Shown here piece by piece: positions 7,405 through 16,085 of a stretch of 64,000 bases of DNA. Position numbers and translations under genes: made by a program. This DNA comes from Bradyrhizobium sp. JYMT SZCCT0428. GTDB taxonomy: Bacteria; Pseudomonadota; Alphaproteobacteria; Rhizobiales; Xanthobacteraceae. The notes beneath the pieces are model-generated. The model saw only the letters and a program-made list of their open reading frames with translations, ran no database searches and had not been told where the DNA came from. The first letter of the stretch is position 1; each line of letters begins with the position of its first letter. Location: the NCBI RefSeq assembly GCF_018131075.1, contig NZ_JAFCLS010000027.1:1-64000 (forward strand), read 5' to 3'.

Positions 7405-8174
7405 CGCGGGCTGAAGCATCTGTCCGACCCGACCTCGGGGGATTAATGTTGGTGGCGACGCTATTTTGCACAGCCTGATGCGACCGATTATGGCCTTTAG
7501 CTGACTTAAGGGAGGGGTGAGACGCTGTCCGCCTCTGGCCCGAAAAACGGCACTAATTCGTTTTTCGCGGTAGTCTCTAGGCTCCCACTTCGGGTGCAAG
7601 AAGGCCGGAAAGTCTCCGGGGGTCGAAAAGAGGCTTTCGAGGCGAAATTCTCTTGATATTTCAAAGGCCGAAACTCAATCGGGAATGTCTGAGTTCGATC
7701 CCTCCCAAGGCAGCCAGCCAGTCGCTCAACCAGAGAGGGTGGGCCCGTATTGGTTGAAAGTACCGCATTTTATAGGGTTTTTGTGCGGTTGTCCAAAGTC
7801 TCTAGTCTCCAGAAAACGGCAACCTTGGCGAGAATTTGCCGAAAGTCTCCAGCGCAAACCGCAAAAATTCCCGTTTTCGTGGAGACGATTGGGCGAGACA
7901 GGTTCGATCACTACTGAGCGGTAGCCACGGCACTCACTCGACCGCGAGCCTGACATAGTTCTCACAGGGCCGGACCTGGTGGCAGGTGTGCGTGAAGCGA
8001 TCGAGCTGCGCTTGACGGCAGCCATAACTCCTGGGTGCCGGTGCCCGTGTTGACAACGGCAATGCCGCCGACGATGCGACAGCACAGCCCGCCTTCCAAC
8101 GAGACCAGGCTGCCATCAGGAGCACGGCCGCCTCCAGGCGGTGGTGCGCGCCCAAGGCAGAACAAACCGTGCCA
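7405..8174. other. Intergenic stretch with repeat copy C and a decayed frame
   Basis: After rpoH there are about 100 bases without visible features, then repeat copy C. From about 7934 to 8170 the minus strand shows protein-like fragments in two frames (GGLCCRIVGGIAVVNTGTG and QLDRFTHTCHQVRPCENYV), which may be one small cysteine-containing gene broken by a frameshift downstream of patD. I cannot name it. Confidence 0.4.
7510..7931. repeat. Dispersed repeat, copy C
   Basis: Third copy of the repeat described at 327-759, same orientation and similar length, with the same order of conserved blocks and iterated AAAGTCTCC/AAAGTCTCT motifs. It abuts the 3' end of the decayed frame behind the patD operon. 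Confidence 0.85.
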
Positions 8175-9602
8175 CTACCCGTGCGCGACCATGACATGGC
8201 GCACGGCCGTGTAGTCTTCCAATGCGTAGAGCGACATGTCCTTGCCGTAACCCGATTGTTTGACCCCGCCATGCGGCATCTCGTTGGTCAGCATGAAATG
8301 CGTGTTGATCCAGGTGCAGCCGTATTGCAGCCGGGCCGCCGTCGCCATCGCGCGTCCCACGTCCTTTGTCCATACCGACGAGGCGAGCCCATAGTCGCTG
8401 TCATTGGCCCAGGCGACCGCATCATCGACATCCGTGAACCGGGTGACCGACACCACCGGCCCGAAAACTTCACGCCGCACGATCTCGTCGTTTTGCAATG
8501 CGCCCGCGACGACGGTCGGCTGGTAGTAGAAGCCGTTGCCCCCGCCGACCTTGCCGCCGGTCGTGACGGAGATATGTTTGAGTTCCGACGCACGCTCGAC
8601 AAAGCTTGCGACACGATAGAGCTGACGCTGCGAGATCAAGGGGCCAATCTCGTTTTCGGTGTCGTCCGCGCGATCGTACTTGATCGTTGAAACGGCCGAC
8701 GAGAGATCCGCAACCAGCTTCTCGTAAATCCCCTTGCCGGCATAGATGCGGCATGCGGCCGTGCAATCCTGGCCGGCATTGTAGTAACCGAAGGCGCGCA
8801 ATCCGGTCACCACCGCTGCGAGATCGGCATCGTCGAAAACGATGACGGGCGCCTTGCCGCCAAGCTCCAGATGGGTGCGCTTCACCGACTTTGCCGCCGC
8901 CTGCAATACCTTCTTGCCGGTTGCGACGTCGCCCGTGATCGAGATCATGTTAACCTTGGGGTGGTTGATGAGCGCGTTGCCGACCGTGTCGCCGCGCCCG
9001 AGCACGACGTTGACCACGCCTTCGGGCAGGATGTCTGCCAGCACCCTGGCCAGTTTGAGCGCCGTCAGCGGCGTCTGCTCGGATGGCTTGAACACCACCG
9101 TGTTGCCCCCGGCGATGGCCGGCGCGAGCTTCCAGGCCATCATCATCAGCGGATAGTTCCACGGCGCGATGGATGCGACGATGCCGATCGGGTCGCGGCG
9201 GATCATCGAGGTGAAGCCTGCGAGATATTCCCCGGCGATTGCCCCGGGCATGGTACGGACTGCGCCGGCGAAGAACCGGTAGCAGTCGACGATCGCCGGC
9301 AGTTCGTCGTTGAGCACGGCGTTGATCGGCTTGCCGCAGTTGAGCGCCTCGAGCCTGGCAAACTCGCTGGCCTCCGCCTCGATACGGTCGGCGATGCGCA
9401 GGAGATAGGCCGAGCGCTGCGCAGGTGTCGTGCGCGACCAGGTCGCAAACGCTTTCTCGGCGGAGTCGACTGCCGCCTCGATCTGCTGCAGCGAGGCCTC
9501 GGGCATCTGCAGCACCGTCTCTCCAGTGCGCGGATTGAAGATGGGCTCTTCGGTTTCGGTTCCCTTTTCCAGCTTCGAGCCGATCAGCATCGACATATCC
9601 AT
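8175..9602 (-). CDS. patD: Gamma-aminobutyraldehyde dehydrogenase
   Basis: An NAD-dependent aldehyde dehydrogenase of 475 residues, the length of E. coli PatD (YdcW), which oxidises 4-aminobutanal from putrescine breakdown to GABA. NAD-binding motifs PWNYPL and KPSEQTPLTALKLA, the general base in LELGGKAP (about residue 246) and the catalytic cysteine in GQDCTAACRIY (about 280) are all present. The last two match the PatD subgroup. An upstream in-frame ATG exists at 9621-9623, but GGAAGGAGA lies seven bases before the ATG at 9602, which I take as the start. It is the last gene of the ydcSTUV-like operon and starts 24 bases after the permease stop. Confidence 0.9.
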   Translation of the reverse strand: MDMSMLIGSKLEKGTETEEPIFNPRTGETVLQMPEASLQQIEAAVDSAEKAFATWSRTTPAQRSAYLLRIADRIEAEASEFARLEALNCGKPINAVLNDELPAIVDCYRFFAGAVRTMPGAIAGEYLAGFTSMIRRDPIGIVASIAPWNYPLMMMAWKLAPAIAGGNTVVFKPSEQTPLTALKLARVLADILPEGVVNVVLGRGDTVGNALINHPKVNMISITGDVATGKKVLQAAAKSVKRTHLELGGKAPVIVFDDADLAAVVTGLRAFGYYNAGQDCTAACRIYAGKGIYEKLVADLSSAVSTIKYDRADDTENEIGPLISQRQLYRVASFVERASELKHISVTTGGKVGGGNGFYYQPTVVAGALQNDEIVRREVFGPVVSVTRFTDVDDAVAWANDSDYGLASSVWTKDVGRAMATAARLQYGCTWINTHFMLTNEMPHGGVKQSGYGKDMSLYALEDYTAVRHVMVAHG

Positions 9603-9626
9603 GGCCCAGTCTCCTTCCTGCATTTT

Positions 9627-10442
9627 CTATTTGCCCGCGCCCGAGACTTGATCGCCCTCGCGCGTCAGGTAGTAGGCGGCGATGATCGGGAACAGCGTCA
9701 CGAGCACCACGACCATCGCCACCACGTTCGTGACCGGCCGCTGACGCGGCCGCACCAGTTCTTCCAGCATCCAGATCGGCAGTGTCTGTTGCTGCCCGGC
9801 CGTGAAGGTGGTGACGATCACCTCGTCGAACGACAGCGCAAACGCCAGCATCCCGCCCGCGAGCAGCGCGGTGCCGATATTCGGCAGGACGACATGGCGA
9901 AAAGTCTGAAAGCCGTCGGCGCCGAGATCGTACGATGCCTCGATCAGCGAGCCGGCCGTGCGGCGGAAGCGCGCGACCGCGTTGTTGTAGACGACGACCA
10001 CGCAGAACGTGGCGTGGCCGAGCACGATGGTCCACGTCGAGAACGGAATATCCATCAGCGAGAAGGCGGACCGCAACGAGATGCCGGTGATGATGCCGGG
10101 CAATGCGATCGGCAGTATGATCAGGAGCGAAATGACCTCGCGGCCGAAAAAGCGCGAACCGCTCACCGCAGCAGCGCACAATGTTCCGAGCACGAGCGCG
10201 ATCAGGGTTGCGATCGCCGCGACTTTCACGGACGTCGTCAGCGCCTCCCAGACGTCGGGCCGATTCCAGGTTACCGCGAGCCACTGTGTCGTGAAGCCGG
10301 GCGGCGGCCATTGGTAGGTTTTGTCTTCGGTGGTGAACGCGTACACGAAGATCAGGAGGATCGGCACGTGCAGGAACAAAAGGCCGCCGGCGGCCGCCAG
10401 CTTCAGCCCGAACGGCGCGGATGCTTCGCGATCAGATCGCAT
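9627..10442 (-). CDS. ydcV: ABC transporter permease, YdcV/PotC type
   Basis: An inner-membrane permease of 271 residues with about six hydrophobic helices. The cytoplasmic EAA loop that contacts the ATPase is seen as EASYDLGADGFQTFRHVVLP. The N-terminal signature LLFLHVPILLIFVYAF and the loop order match the polyamine/spermidine PotC branch. Its ATG lies within the last codons of the preceding permease gene (11-bp overlap), so the pair is translationally coupled. Together with genes on either side it would import a polyamine-like compound from the periplasm. Confidence 0.9.
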   Translation of the reverse strand: MRSDREASAPFGLKLAAAGGLLFLHVPILLIFVYAFTTEDKTYQWPPPGFTTQWLAVTWNRPDVWEALTTSVKVAAIATLIALVLGTLCAAAVSGSRFFGREVISLLIILPIALPGIITGISLRSAFSLMDIPFSTWTIVLGHATFCVVVVYNNAVARFRRTAGSLIEASYDLGADGFQTFRHVVLPNIGTALLAGGMLAFALSFDEVIVTTFTAGQQQTLPIWMLEELVRPRQRPVTNVVAMVVVLVTLFPIIAAYYLTREGDQVSGAGK

Positions 10443-11400
10443 CGAACGCCCCCATGCGCTTGGCCATCCACAGATAGAGGCCCATGACCACGATCGGCAC
10501 GACGGTGAATGCGGCGGCGAGCGGGATGTTTCCGGCCGTTCCCTGATGGGCGTAGACGGCCTGCCCGATGAACAAATGCGAGGTGCCTATGATTTTCGGA
10601 ATGATGTAGTCGCCAAGCGTAAGCGAGAACGTAAAGATCGATCCTGCGGCGACGCCCGGCAGCGCCAGCGGGAAGATCACGTTCCAGAAACTCTGCCCTG
10701 GCGAGGCTCCCAGATCAGCCGACGCCTCGATCAGGCTCACGGGAATGCGCTCGAGTGACGCCTGGATCGGCAGGATCATGAACGGCAGCCAGACATAGAC
10801 GAATACGATGAACGTGCCCGTGGACGACACCGACAACGAGTTGCCGCCGACGATCGGCAGCGCCAGCCAGGCCTCGAGCAGGCCCGTCAGGTGCAGCTTT
10901 GCAAGCGCCCAGTTGAGAATGCCTTCCTTGGAGAGGATGAGCTTCCAGGCATAGACCTTGACCAGATAGCTCGACCACAGCGGCAGCATGATTGCGAGAT
11001 AGAACAATGCCTTCCACTTGCCGCGGGCATAGCGGGCCGCATAATAGGCGATCGGAAACGCGACGATGGCGGATGCGATTGTCACCAGCGTGGCCATCAC
11101 GACGGTGCGAATTATGATGTCCAGATTGGAAGGCTGCAGCAGTTCGCCGTAGGTCTTCAGCGTGAACTCACGCTTGATCATCCCCGAATATTCATCGATC
11201 GAGAAGAAGCTCTGCAGCAGCAGCGCAAACAGCGAGCCGAGGTAGACGATGCCGAGCCACAGAACCGGTGGCAGCAGCATCAGAAACAGCAAGAGCTTCG
11301 GCTTGCGCCAGAACAGATCGGACAGGGCGCCCAGCACGCCGTTGCGCGCGGTGAGGACCGCCGGCGCGCTCCGATCGCTCAGCGCAACCGTATCGCTCAT
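10432..11400 (-). CDS. ydcU: ABC transporter permease, YdcU/PotB type
   Basis: A 322-residue inner-membrane permease with a longer N-terminal extension before the first helix (LLLFLMLLPPVLWLGIVYLG), as usual in PotB-type subunits. The EAA loop reads EASADLGASPGQSFWNVIFP. The ATG at 11398-11400 overlaps the ATPase stop in ATGA, and the 3' end overlaps ydcV by 11 bp. A longer frame to 11649 exists but would run through the ATPase gene in another frame, so it is rejected. It partners with YdcV as the transmembrane heterodimer. Confidence 0.9.
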   Translation of the reverse strand: MSDTVALSDRSAPAVLTARNGVLGALSDLFWRKPKLLLFLMLLPPVLWLGIVYLGSLFALLLQSFFSIDEYSGMIKREFTLKTYGELLQPSNLDIIIRTVVMATLVTIASAIVAFPIAYYAARYARGKWKALFYLAIMLPLWSSYLVKVYAWKLILSKEGILNWALAKLHLTGLLEAWLALPIVGGNSLSVSSTGTFIVFVYVWLPFMILPIQASLERIPVSLIEASADLGASPGQSFWNVIFPLALPGVAAGSIFTFSLTLGDYIIPKIIGTSHLFIGQAVYAHQGTAGNIPLAAAFTVVPIVVMGLYLWMAKRMGAFDAI

Positions 11401-12395
11401 GCGTCGGCCGCCATCACATGCAGCGCGTTGGCGCCAAAGGAAAGCACAACGTCCGCTCCCTGCTCCGGCACGATCGCGCCGACCGGTACCGTCGCGTGCA
11501 GTCGCAATCCTTCGGCGTCCAGTCCGAGCCGCGTCGCCGCGCCGGTATAGCTCACCGACACCACGCGCGCCGGGATGCCCGTGCCGTTGGTCTCGGTGCT
11601 GACGCGGATCGCCTCCGGCCTCAGGCTGCCCCAGCCGTCGCGCTGGCAATGGCGTTTGACGAAATCCGGCGGCACGACATTGGAGGAGCCGACGAAATCG
11701 GCCACGAACCGCGAGGCCGGGCGGGCGTAGATGTCCTGCGGCGTGCCCACCTGCATGATGCGGCCGTCGTTGAAGACGGCGACGCGATCCGCCATCGACA
11801 GCGCTTCGCCCTGGTCATGCGTCACGAAGATGAACGTGATCCCGAGCGTTTTCTGCAGCGCCTTCAGCTCTTCCTGCATGTTCTCGCGCAGTTTCAGGTC
11901 GAGCGCGCCAAGCGGTTCGTCCAGCAGCAGCACCTTGGGCCGGTTGACGAGGGCACGCGCCAGCGCAACACGCTGGCGTTGCCCGCCGGAGAGCTGCCCG
12001 GGCTTGCGCGTGCCGTAGCCCGGCAGGCGGACCAGCGCCAGCGCGTCCTCCGCAGTCCGGATCCGCTCTATCCTGGGGACACCTTTCACCTTCAGGCCGT
12101 AGGCCACATTGTCCAGCACGTTCATGTGCGGGAACAGGGCGTAGTCCTGGAACACGGTGTTGACGTTGCGCCGATACGGCGGAACGCCCTCGGCACGTTC
12201 GCCGAAGATCGAAATGGCGCCCGTAGTCGGCTGTTCGAAACCGGCGATGAGGCGAAGGCAGGTGGTCTTGCCCGACCCGGACGGCCCGAGCATGGCGAAG
12301 AACTCGCCGGGCTGCACCACGAGGTCGACCTGGTCGACCGCTTTAACGCTGCCGAAATGGCGCGATACGTTCTCGAATGAAACGGCGGCGATCAT
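11397..12395 (-). CDS. ydcT: ABC transporter ATPase, YdcT/PotA type
   Basis: A 332-residue ATPase that energises the YdcUV permease. Walker A GPSGSGKTT is at residues 38-46, the Q-loop VFQDYALFPH and the signature LSGGQRQRVALARAL follow, then Walker B VLLLDEPLGALD and the switch histidine in FVTHDQGEAL. The C terminus (about 240-332) is the TOBE-like regulatory domain found in PotA proteins. I start it at the ATG 12393-12395, since the residues upstream to 12464 show no homology and the MIAAVSFENVSRHFG start fits the family. The ribosome site is weak. It is separated from the binding-protein gene by 131 bp that include a hairpin. Confidence 0.9.
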   Translation of the reverse strand: MIAAVSFENVSRHFGSVKAVDQVDLVVQPGEFFAMLGPSGSGKTTCLRLIAGFEQPTTGAISIFGERAEGVPPYRRNVNTVFQDYALFPHMNVLDNVAYGLKVKGVPRIERIRTAEDALALVRLPGYGTRKPGQLSGGQRQRVALARALVNRPKVLLLDEPLGALDLKLRENMQEELKALQKTLGITFIFVTHDQGEALSMADRVAVFNDGRIMQVGTPQDIYARPASRFVADFVGSSNVVPPDFVKRHCQRDGWGSLRPEAIRVSTETNGTGIPARVVSVSYTGAATRLGLDAEGLRLHATVPVGAIVPEQGADVVLSFGANALHVMAADA

Positions 12396-12496
12396 GCTTT
12401 GCCCGCGTTGCTCGTATGATCCGGCGCTCGGCGCACGGCGCCCGTCGTTGGCCAGTGGCGGCAACCCTCAAGGGGTCGTCGCGCCTGGCCACCTTT

Positions 12497-12518
12497 GCCG
12501 CGGAATTTGCTCCGCGGC
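12497..12518 (-). terminator. Hairpin between the binding-protein gene and the rest of the operon
   Basis: GCCGCGGA (12497-12504) and TCCGCGGC (12511-12518) form a perfect 8-bp stem with a 6-base loop, nine bases past the stop of the binding-protein gene. There is no T run after it on the minus strand. Such hairpins often protect the binding-protein mRNA or attenuate downstream genes, which would give the usual excess of binding protein over membrane subunits. Confidence 0.55.
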
Positions 12519-12526
12519 GTCAGGCT

Positions 12527-13684
12527 TCAGCGCCCGCCGATGACGCCGATATAGTCCGACACCCAGCGATAGTAGGGCACGCACTTGTCGCCCTGCGTCG
12601 CGCATTTCGTCGTCGGCGTCGTCCAGAAGCGAACCTTCGAGAAGTTGTCGAAGCCGTTGGTCGAGCAACCCTCCTTGGTCTGCATGCCGCGTCCGTCCGT
12701 GCACGCCGCCGGGACCGCCGGATTGGCTCCGAACCAGGCCGAGAGGTCGCTCTGCAGGTTGGATGCCAGCGAATGCTCAATCCACATGTAGGAGCAGTTC
12801 GGATTCTTTGAGTCGACGTGCATCATGGTCGTGTCGGCCCACCCGGTGACACCCTCGTCCGGGACCACCGATGCGATCGGTTGGTTCTGGCTCTTGAGCA
12901 GGTTGACCTGGAATGGCCACGAGCCCGACGCGACGACGCCTTCGTTCTTGAAATCGTCGATCTGGATGAAGGCATCGTGCCAGTAGCGGCCGACCAGCTT
13001 GCGCTGGGCGCGCAACAGTTCGAGCGCGGCCTTGTACTGCGCTTCGGTCAGCTCATAGGGGCTCTTGATGCCAAGATCGGGCTTGTGCGTCATGAGATAG
13101 AGCGCCGCGTCTGCGATGTGGATGGGGCCGTCATAGGCCTGGACGCGCCCCTTGTTCGGTTTGCCGTCCGGCAGCGCCATCTCCTCGAACACCACCTTCC
13201 AGCTCTTCGGTGGGTCCTTGAAGACCTTGGTGTTGTACATCAGCACGTTCGGCCCCCACATGTAGGGAACGCCGTACTGCACGCCGTCGACCGTGTGCCA
13301 GGGCGCCTTCTTGAGGCGATCGTCGATCGTTCCCCAGCTCTTGATGAGGCTGATGTTGATCGGCTGCACCCGCTTGCCGGCAACGAGCCGCAATGAGGCA
13401 TCGCCCGATGCGGTGACGAGGTCGAAGCCGCCTTCATTCATCAACGCCACCATCTCGTCGGAGGTGTTGGCGGTCTTTACATTGACCTTGCAACCGGAAG
13501 CTTGTTCGAACTTTGTGACCCAATCGAACTTCTTGTCGGTCTCACCGCGCTCGATATAGCCCGGCCAGGCGACGATGGTGAGTTGCCCTTCGGCCTTCCC
13601 GATTTCCTTGATTTGCGCCGCGGATGGATGCGCAAACGCCAGCGCCAACGTCACGCCGCTCAGCAGTGCGAGTTTCGACTTCAT
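12527..13684 (-). CDS. ydcS: Periplasmic polyamine-type substrate-binding protein, YdcS/PotD type
   Basis: A 385-residue secreted protein with a signal peptide (KSKLALLSGVTLALAFAHPS, probable cleavage after AAA/SAAQ). The mature part begins GQLTIVAWPGYIERG, which is typical of the PotD/PotF/YdcS group, and includes GVPYMWGPNVLMYN. Four or more cysteines near the C terminus (AACTDGRG, EGCSTNG, TKCATQGDKC) could form disulphides. The ATG at 13682-13684 follows GGGAGG; upstream in-frame ATGs are not preceded by homology. It is the promoter-proximal gene of the operon. The true ligand, whether putrescine, spermidine or another amine, is not decided by sequence. Confidence 0.9.
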   Translation of the reverse strand: MKSKLALLSGVTLALAFAHPSAAQIKEIGKAEGQLTIVAWPGYIERGETDKKFDWVTKFEQASGCKVNVKTANTSDEMVALMNEGGFDLVTASGDASLRLVAGKRVQPINISLIKSWGTIDDRLKKAPWHTVDGVQYGVPYMWGPNVLMYNTKVFKDPPKSWKVVFEEMALPDGKPNKGRVQAYDGPIHIADAALYLMTHKPDLGIKSPYELTEAQYKAALELLRAQRKLVGRYWHDAFIQIDDFKNEGVVASGSWPFQVNLLKSQNQPIASVVPDEGVTGWADTTMMHVDSKNPNCSYMWIEHSLASNLQSDLSAWFGANPAVPAACTDGRGMQTKEGCSTNGFDNFSKVRFWTTPTTKCATQGDKCVPYYRWVSDYIGVIGGR

Positions 13685-13815
13685 CAACACCTCCCAGGTC
13701 CAGACGGCTGCATGTTCGAGGCAGCACGGTCCTCGCACCGAGCGTGTCGGTAAACGCAACCTTTCGCAAATTCATTTGTCAGGGGGCCGGTTTCGCTTTT
13801 TCCGATAGCGGGCCG

Positions 13816-14727
13816 TCATGGCCGCTGCCTTGCGCCCCGCTGGGCCTGCGCTATGCCTATGAAATCGCGTGCGTTTTGCGTGAGACCTGACCCGCGCCGC
13901 CACGTCATGCCGATTTGAACGACCGGCAGGGAGCCGGAGACGTCGCGCGATTCGATGCGATCGCCTTCCAGCGACCAGGGCCGGTAGACGAGATCGGGCA
14001 GCAGGGCGAGGCCGGCGCCAGTGGCGACCAGGCTGCGCACCGCCTCGACGGATCGCGTGCGGAAAGCAATCTTGGGGCGGGTGCCGAAGGCGGCGAGCAG
14101 TTTGCCGGTATTCTCCTCCACCTCGTCGATGGTCAGCATGATCAGGGGCTCGGAGAGAATGTCGGCAAGCGCGATGCTGTCGGCGCTTGCAAGTGGATGT
14201 CCGAGCGGCAGCCACAAGCGATAGGGCGAGACTTCGACGATCTCGGCGTCGATGGCGAGGCGGTCGCGCAGGTTCGACACCACCATGACGGCGACATCCA
14301 GCTCGCCGCCGATCAGGAGGTGCTCGAGATAGTCGCCGTTGTCTTCGATGGCGTGGACCTCGACCGACGGAAACGCGCGGCGATAGCGCGCCAGGAGATC
14401 CGAGAGCACGTAGCCGGCGACCAGCGAGGTGACGCCGAGCTGCAGGCGGCCGCCGCGGTTCGCAGCCTGCTCGGAGAAGGTCCTGCGTGCATCGGAGATG
14501 TCGGTCAGGATGCGCGTCGCGTGGCGCAGGAACTGATGGCCGGTGTGGGTGATGGACAGGCCGCGCGGATGCCGCTCGAACAGCTTGACGTTGAGATCGG
14601 CCTCCAGCTCCTTGATCGCCTCGGTGACCGACGATTGCGAGATCGACAGCGCCTGCGCGGCATGGGAAACCGTGCCGGTCTCGGCCACCGCGACAAAGAA
14701 CTGGAGCTGTCTGATCGTAAACGCCAT
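13816..14727 (-). CDS. LysR-type transcriptional regulator
   Basis: A 303-residue LysR regulator. The winged helix-turn-helix is at residues about 1-60 (FVAVAETGTVSHAAQALSIS then QSSVTEAIKELE), followed by the effector-binding domain with an inducer cleft (LQLGVTSLVAGYVLSDLLAR and onward). I choose the MAFTIRQLQFF start at 14725-14727 because LysR proteins start there. It lies upstream of and in the same direction as the ydcS operon with 131 bp between, so it may control that operon in response to polyamine or an intermediate; this is inference from position only. Its divergent neighbour is the truncated livG copy. Confidence 0.9.
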   Translation of the reverse strand: MAFTIRQLQFFVAVAETGTVSHAAQALSISQSSVTEAIKELEADLNVKLFERHPRGLSITHTGHQFLRHATRILTDISDARRTFSEQAANRGGRLQLGVTSLVAGYVLSDLLARYRRAFPSVEVHAIEDNGDYLEHLLIGGELDVAVMVVSNLRDRLAIDAEIVEVSPYRLWLPLGHPLASADSIALADILSEPLIMLTIDEVEENTGKLLAAFGTRPKIAFRTRSVEAVRSLVATGAGLALLPDLVYRPWSLEGDRIESRDVSGSLPVVQIGMTWRRGSGLTQNARDFIGIAQAQRGARQRP

Positions 14728-14756
14728 GACGGAACTAAGCACCAATTTAGCAGCGG

Positions 14757-15420
14757 ATGAAAGCGGGAGCCGCGGGCCAAACCATCATTGGGCCGAACGG
14801 GGCCGGTAAAACCACGTTTCTCAACATATCGACGGGTTATCTGCGGCCGCAAGCTGGCACCGTAAGCTTTCTCGGCCACGACATTACAGCAGCTTCCGCG
14901 CACGATCACCAAGCTCGGCATCGCCCGCGCCTTCCAGATTCCACAGCTGTTCCTCGATCAGACCGTGATGGAGAATATGCTGATCGCGGCCGCCTCCCTG
15001 CGAGGACGCCCGTCCGGCTTCCAGGCTCTTTCGCGCATGCCGGAAGTGACGGAAATGGAGCGGCTGCTGCATCTCGTCGGTGTCAAGTCGTACGCCGAAC
15101 GAACAGCGCGAGAGCTTCCCGAGGGACAACGCAAGCTTGTCGATATCGCGCTCGCGCTCGCGCTGAAGCCAAAGCTCCTGCCGATGGACGAGCCGACCTC
15201 GGGCGTTGCGTCGTCCGAGAAGCTCGCCATTATGGACATTCTCACCACGGCGCTCGTAAAGGAGAAAGTGACCTCAGTCTTCGTCGAGCACGACATGGAC
15301 ATGGTAGAGCGCTACGCCAGCCGCGTCGCCGTGTGGAATGTCGGCAAGATCCAGAAGGTCGGCACGCCAGCGGAGGTTCTCGCTGACCCGAAGGTTCGTG
15401 AACAGGTGATCGGGATATGA
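14757..15420 (+). pseudogene. livG: 5'-truncated and frameshifted livG-type ABC ATPase
   Basis: Homology to LivG ATPases begins abruptly at the end of Walker A (IIGPNGAGKTTFLNISTGYL, from about 14784), so roughly the first thirty residues are missing and replaced by unrelated DNA near the LysR start. A frameshift near 14898 moves the reading from ITAAS into RTITKLGIARAFQIPQLFLD, and the frame then stays open to a stop at 15418-15420 with LPEGQRKLVDIALALALKP, MDEPTSGV and VEHDMDMV. The signature and Walker B are slightly altered (PEGQ, PMDE). Its stop overlaps the livF start in ATGA, so the ancestral operon junction is preserved. It is a broken copy left by the duplication. Confidence 0.85.
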
Positions 15421-16085
15421 AACCGATGCTGAGTTTCGAGAATGTCAACGTCGCGATTGCGGACGCGCCTGTGTTGCGCAATGTGAGTTTCTCGCTGCTG
15501 CCCGGCGTGAGCGCTGCGCTTATCGGGCGAAACGGCGCCGGCAAGACCACGACCGTGCGCACTATCATGGGCTTCACGAAGGCGAGCGGCACCGTTCGTC
15601 TGGGCGGCGAAGATCTTGGACCGATCGCGCCGCATCGCCGGCCATCGCTGGGTCTTGGCTACGCGCCTGAGGACCGGCGTCTGTTTTCCGCCTTCACCGT
15701 GGAAGAAAATATCCTGCTTCCCGGTCGTGTCGCCAAGCTGAATCCGGACGAGACGCGACGGCGGCTGGAGCGAGCCTATTCGGTGCTGCCGGAACTCAAA
15801 GAGCTTGCCAAACGTCCGGCGGGATCGGTCTCGGGCGGACAAGGCAAGATGGTGGCGCTTGGCCGGGCGCTTATGCTTGGTACCCGGCTGCTTATCCTGG
15901 ATGAGCCATTTCAGGGTCTCGCGCCTGTCTTGGCGCAGCGATACGCGGAAGCACTCCGGCGGCTTCGTTCGCAGGACAAGGACATTACGCTGCTGATCAC
16001 CGAGTCGAATCCAAAGCTGCTCGAGACATTTGCCGACGTGACGCTCACCATTGAAAGAGGTGAGATCGAGGGCGCGCCAAGTTAA
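15417..16085 (+). CDS. livF: LivF-type branched-chain amino acid ABC transporter ATPase
   Basis: A complete 222-residue ATPase with Walker A GRNGAGKTT near residue 36, Q-loop and LivF-type VEENILLPG, signature VSGGQGKMVALGRAL, Walker B RLLILDEPFQGLAP and the H-loop replaced by TESN (LLITESNPKLLE) where most family members have H. Loss of that switch histidine is shared with the left copy at 1-219, so it predates the duplication. The gene overlaps the broken livG in ATGA and no permease or binding-protein genes follow; without its partners it may be unexpressed or serve another transporter. Family is clear, function in transport is doubtful. Confidence 0.85.
   Translation: MKPMLSFENVNVAIADAPVLRNVSFSLLPGVSAALIGRNGAGKTTTVRTIMGFTKASGTVRLGGEDLGPIAPHRRPSLGLGYAPEDRRLFSAFTVEENILLPGRVAKLNPDETRRRLERAYSVLPELKELAKRPAGSVSGGQGKMVALGRALMLGTRLLILDEPFQGLAPVLAQRYAEALRRLRSQDKDITLLITESNPKLLETFADVTLTIERGEIEGAPS

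Noticed and set aside
8871..10487. Long plus-strand open frame opposite patD and the permease gene
   Set aside because: Arg/Asp/His-rich antisense frame caused by GC-rich codons of the genuine minus-strand genes; no homology or start signal.
11418..12380. Long plus-strand frame opposite the ATPase gene
   Set aside because: Mirror of a clear ABC ATPase gene; composition is typical of an antisense shadow.
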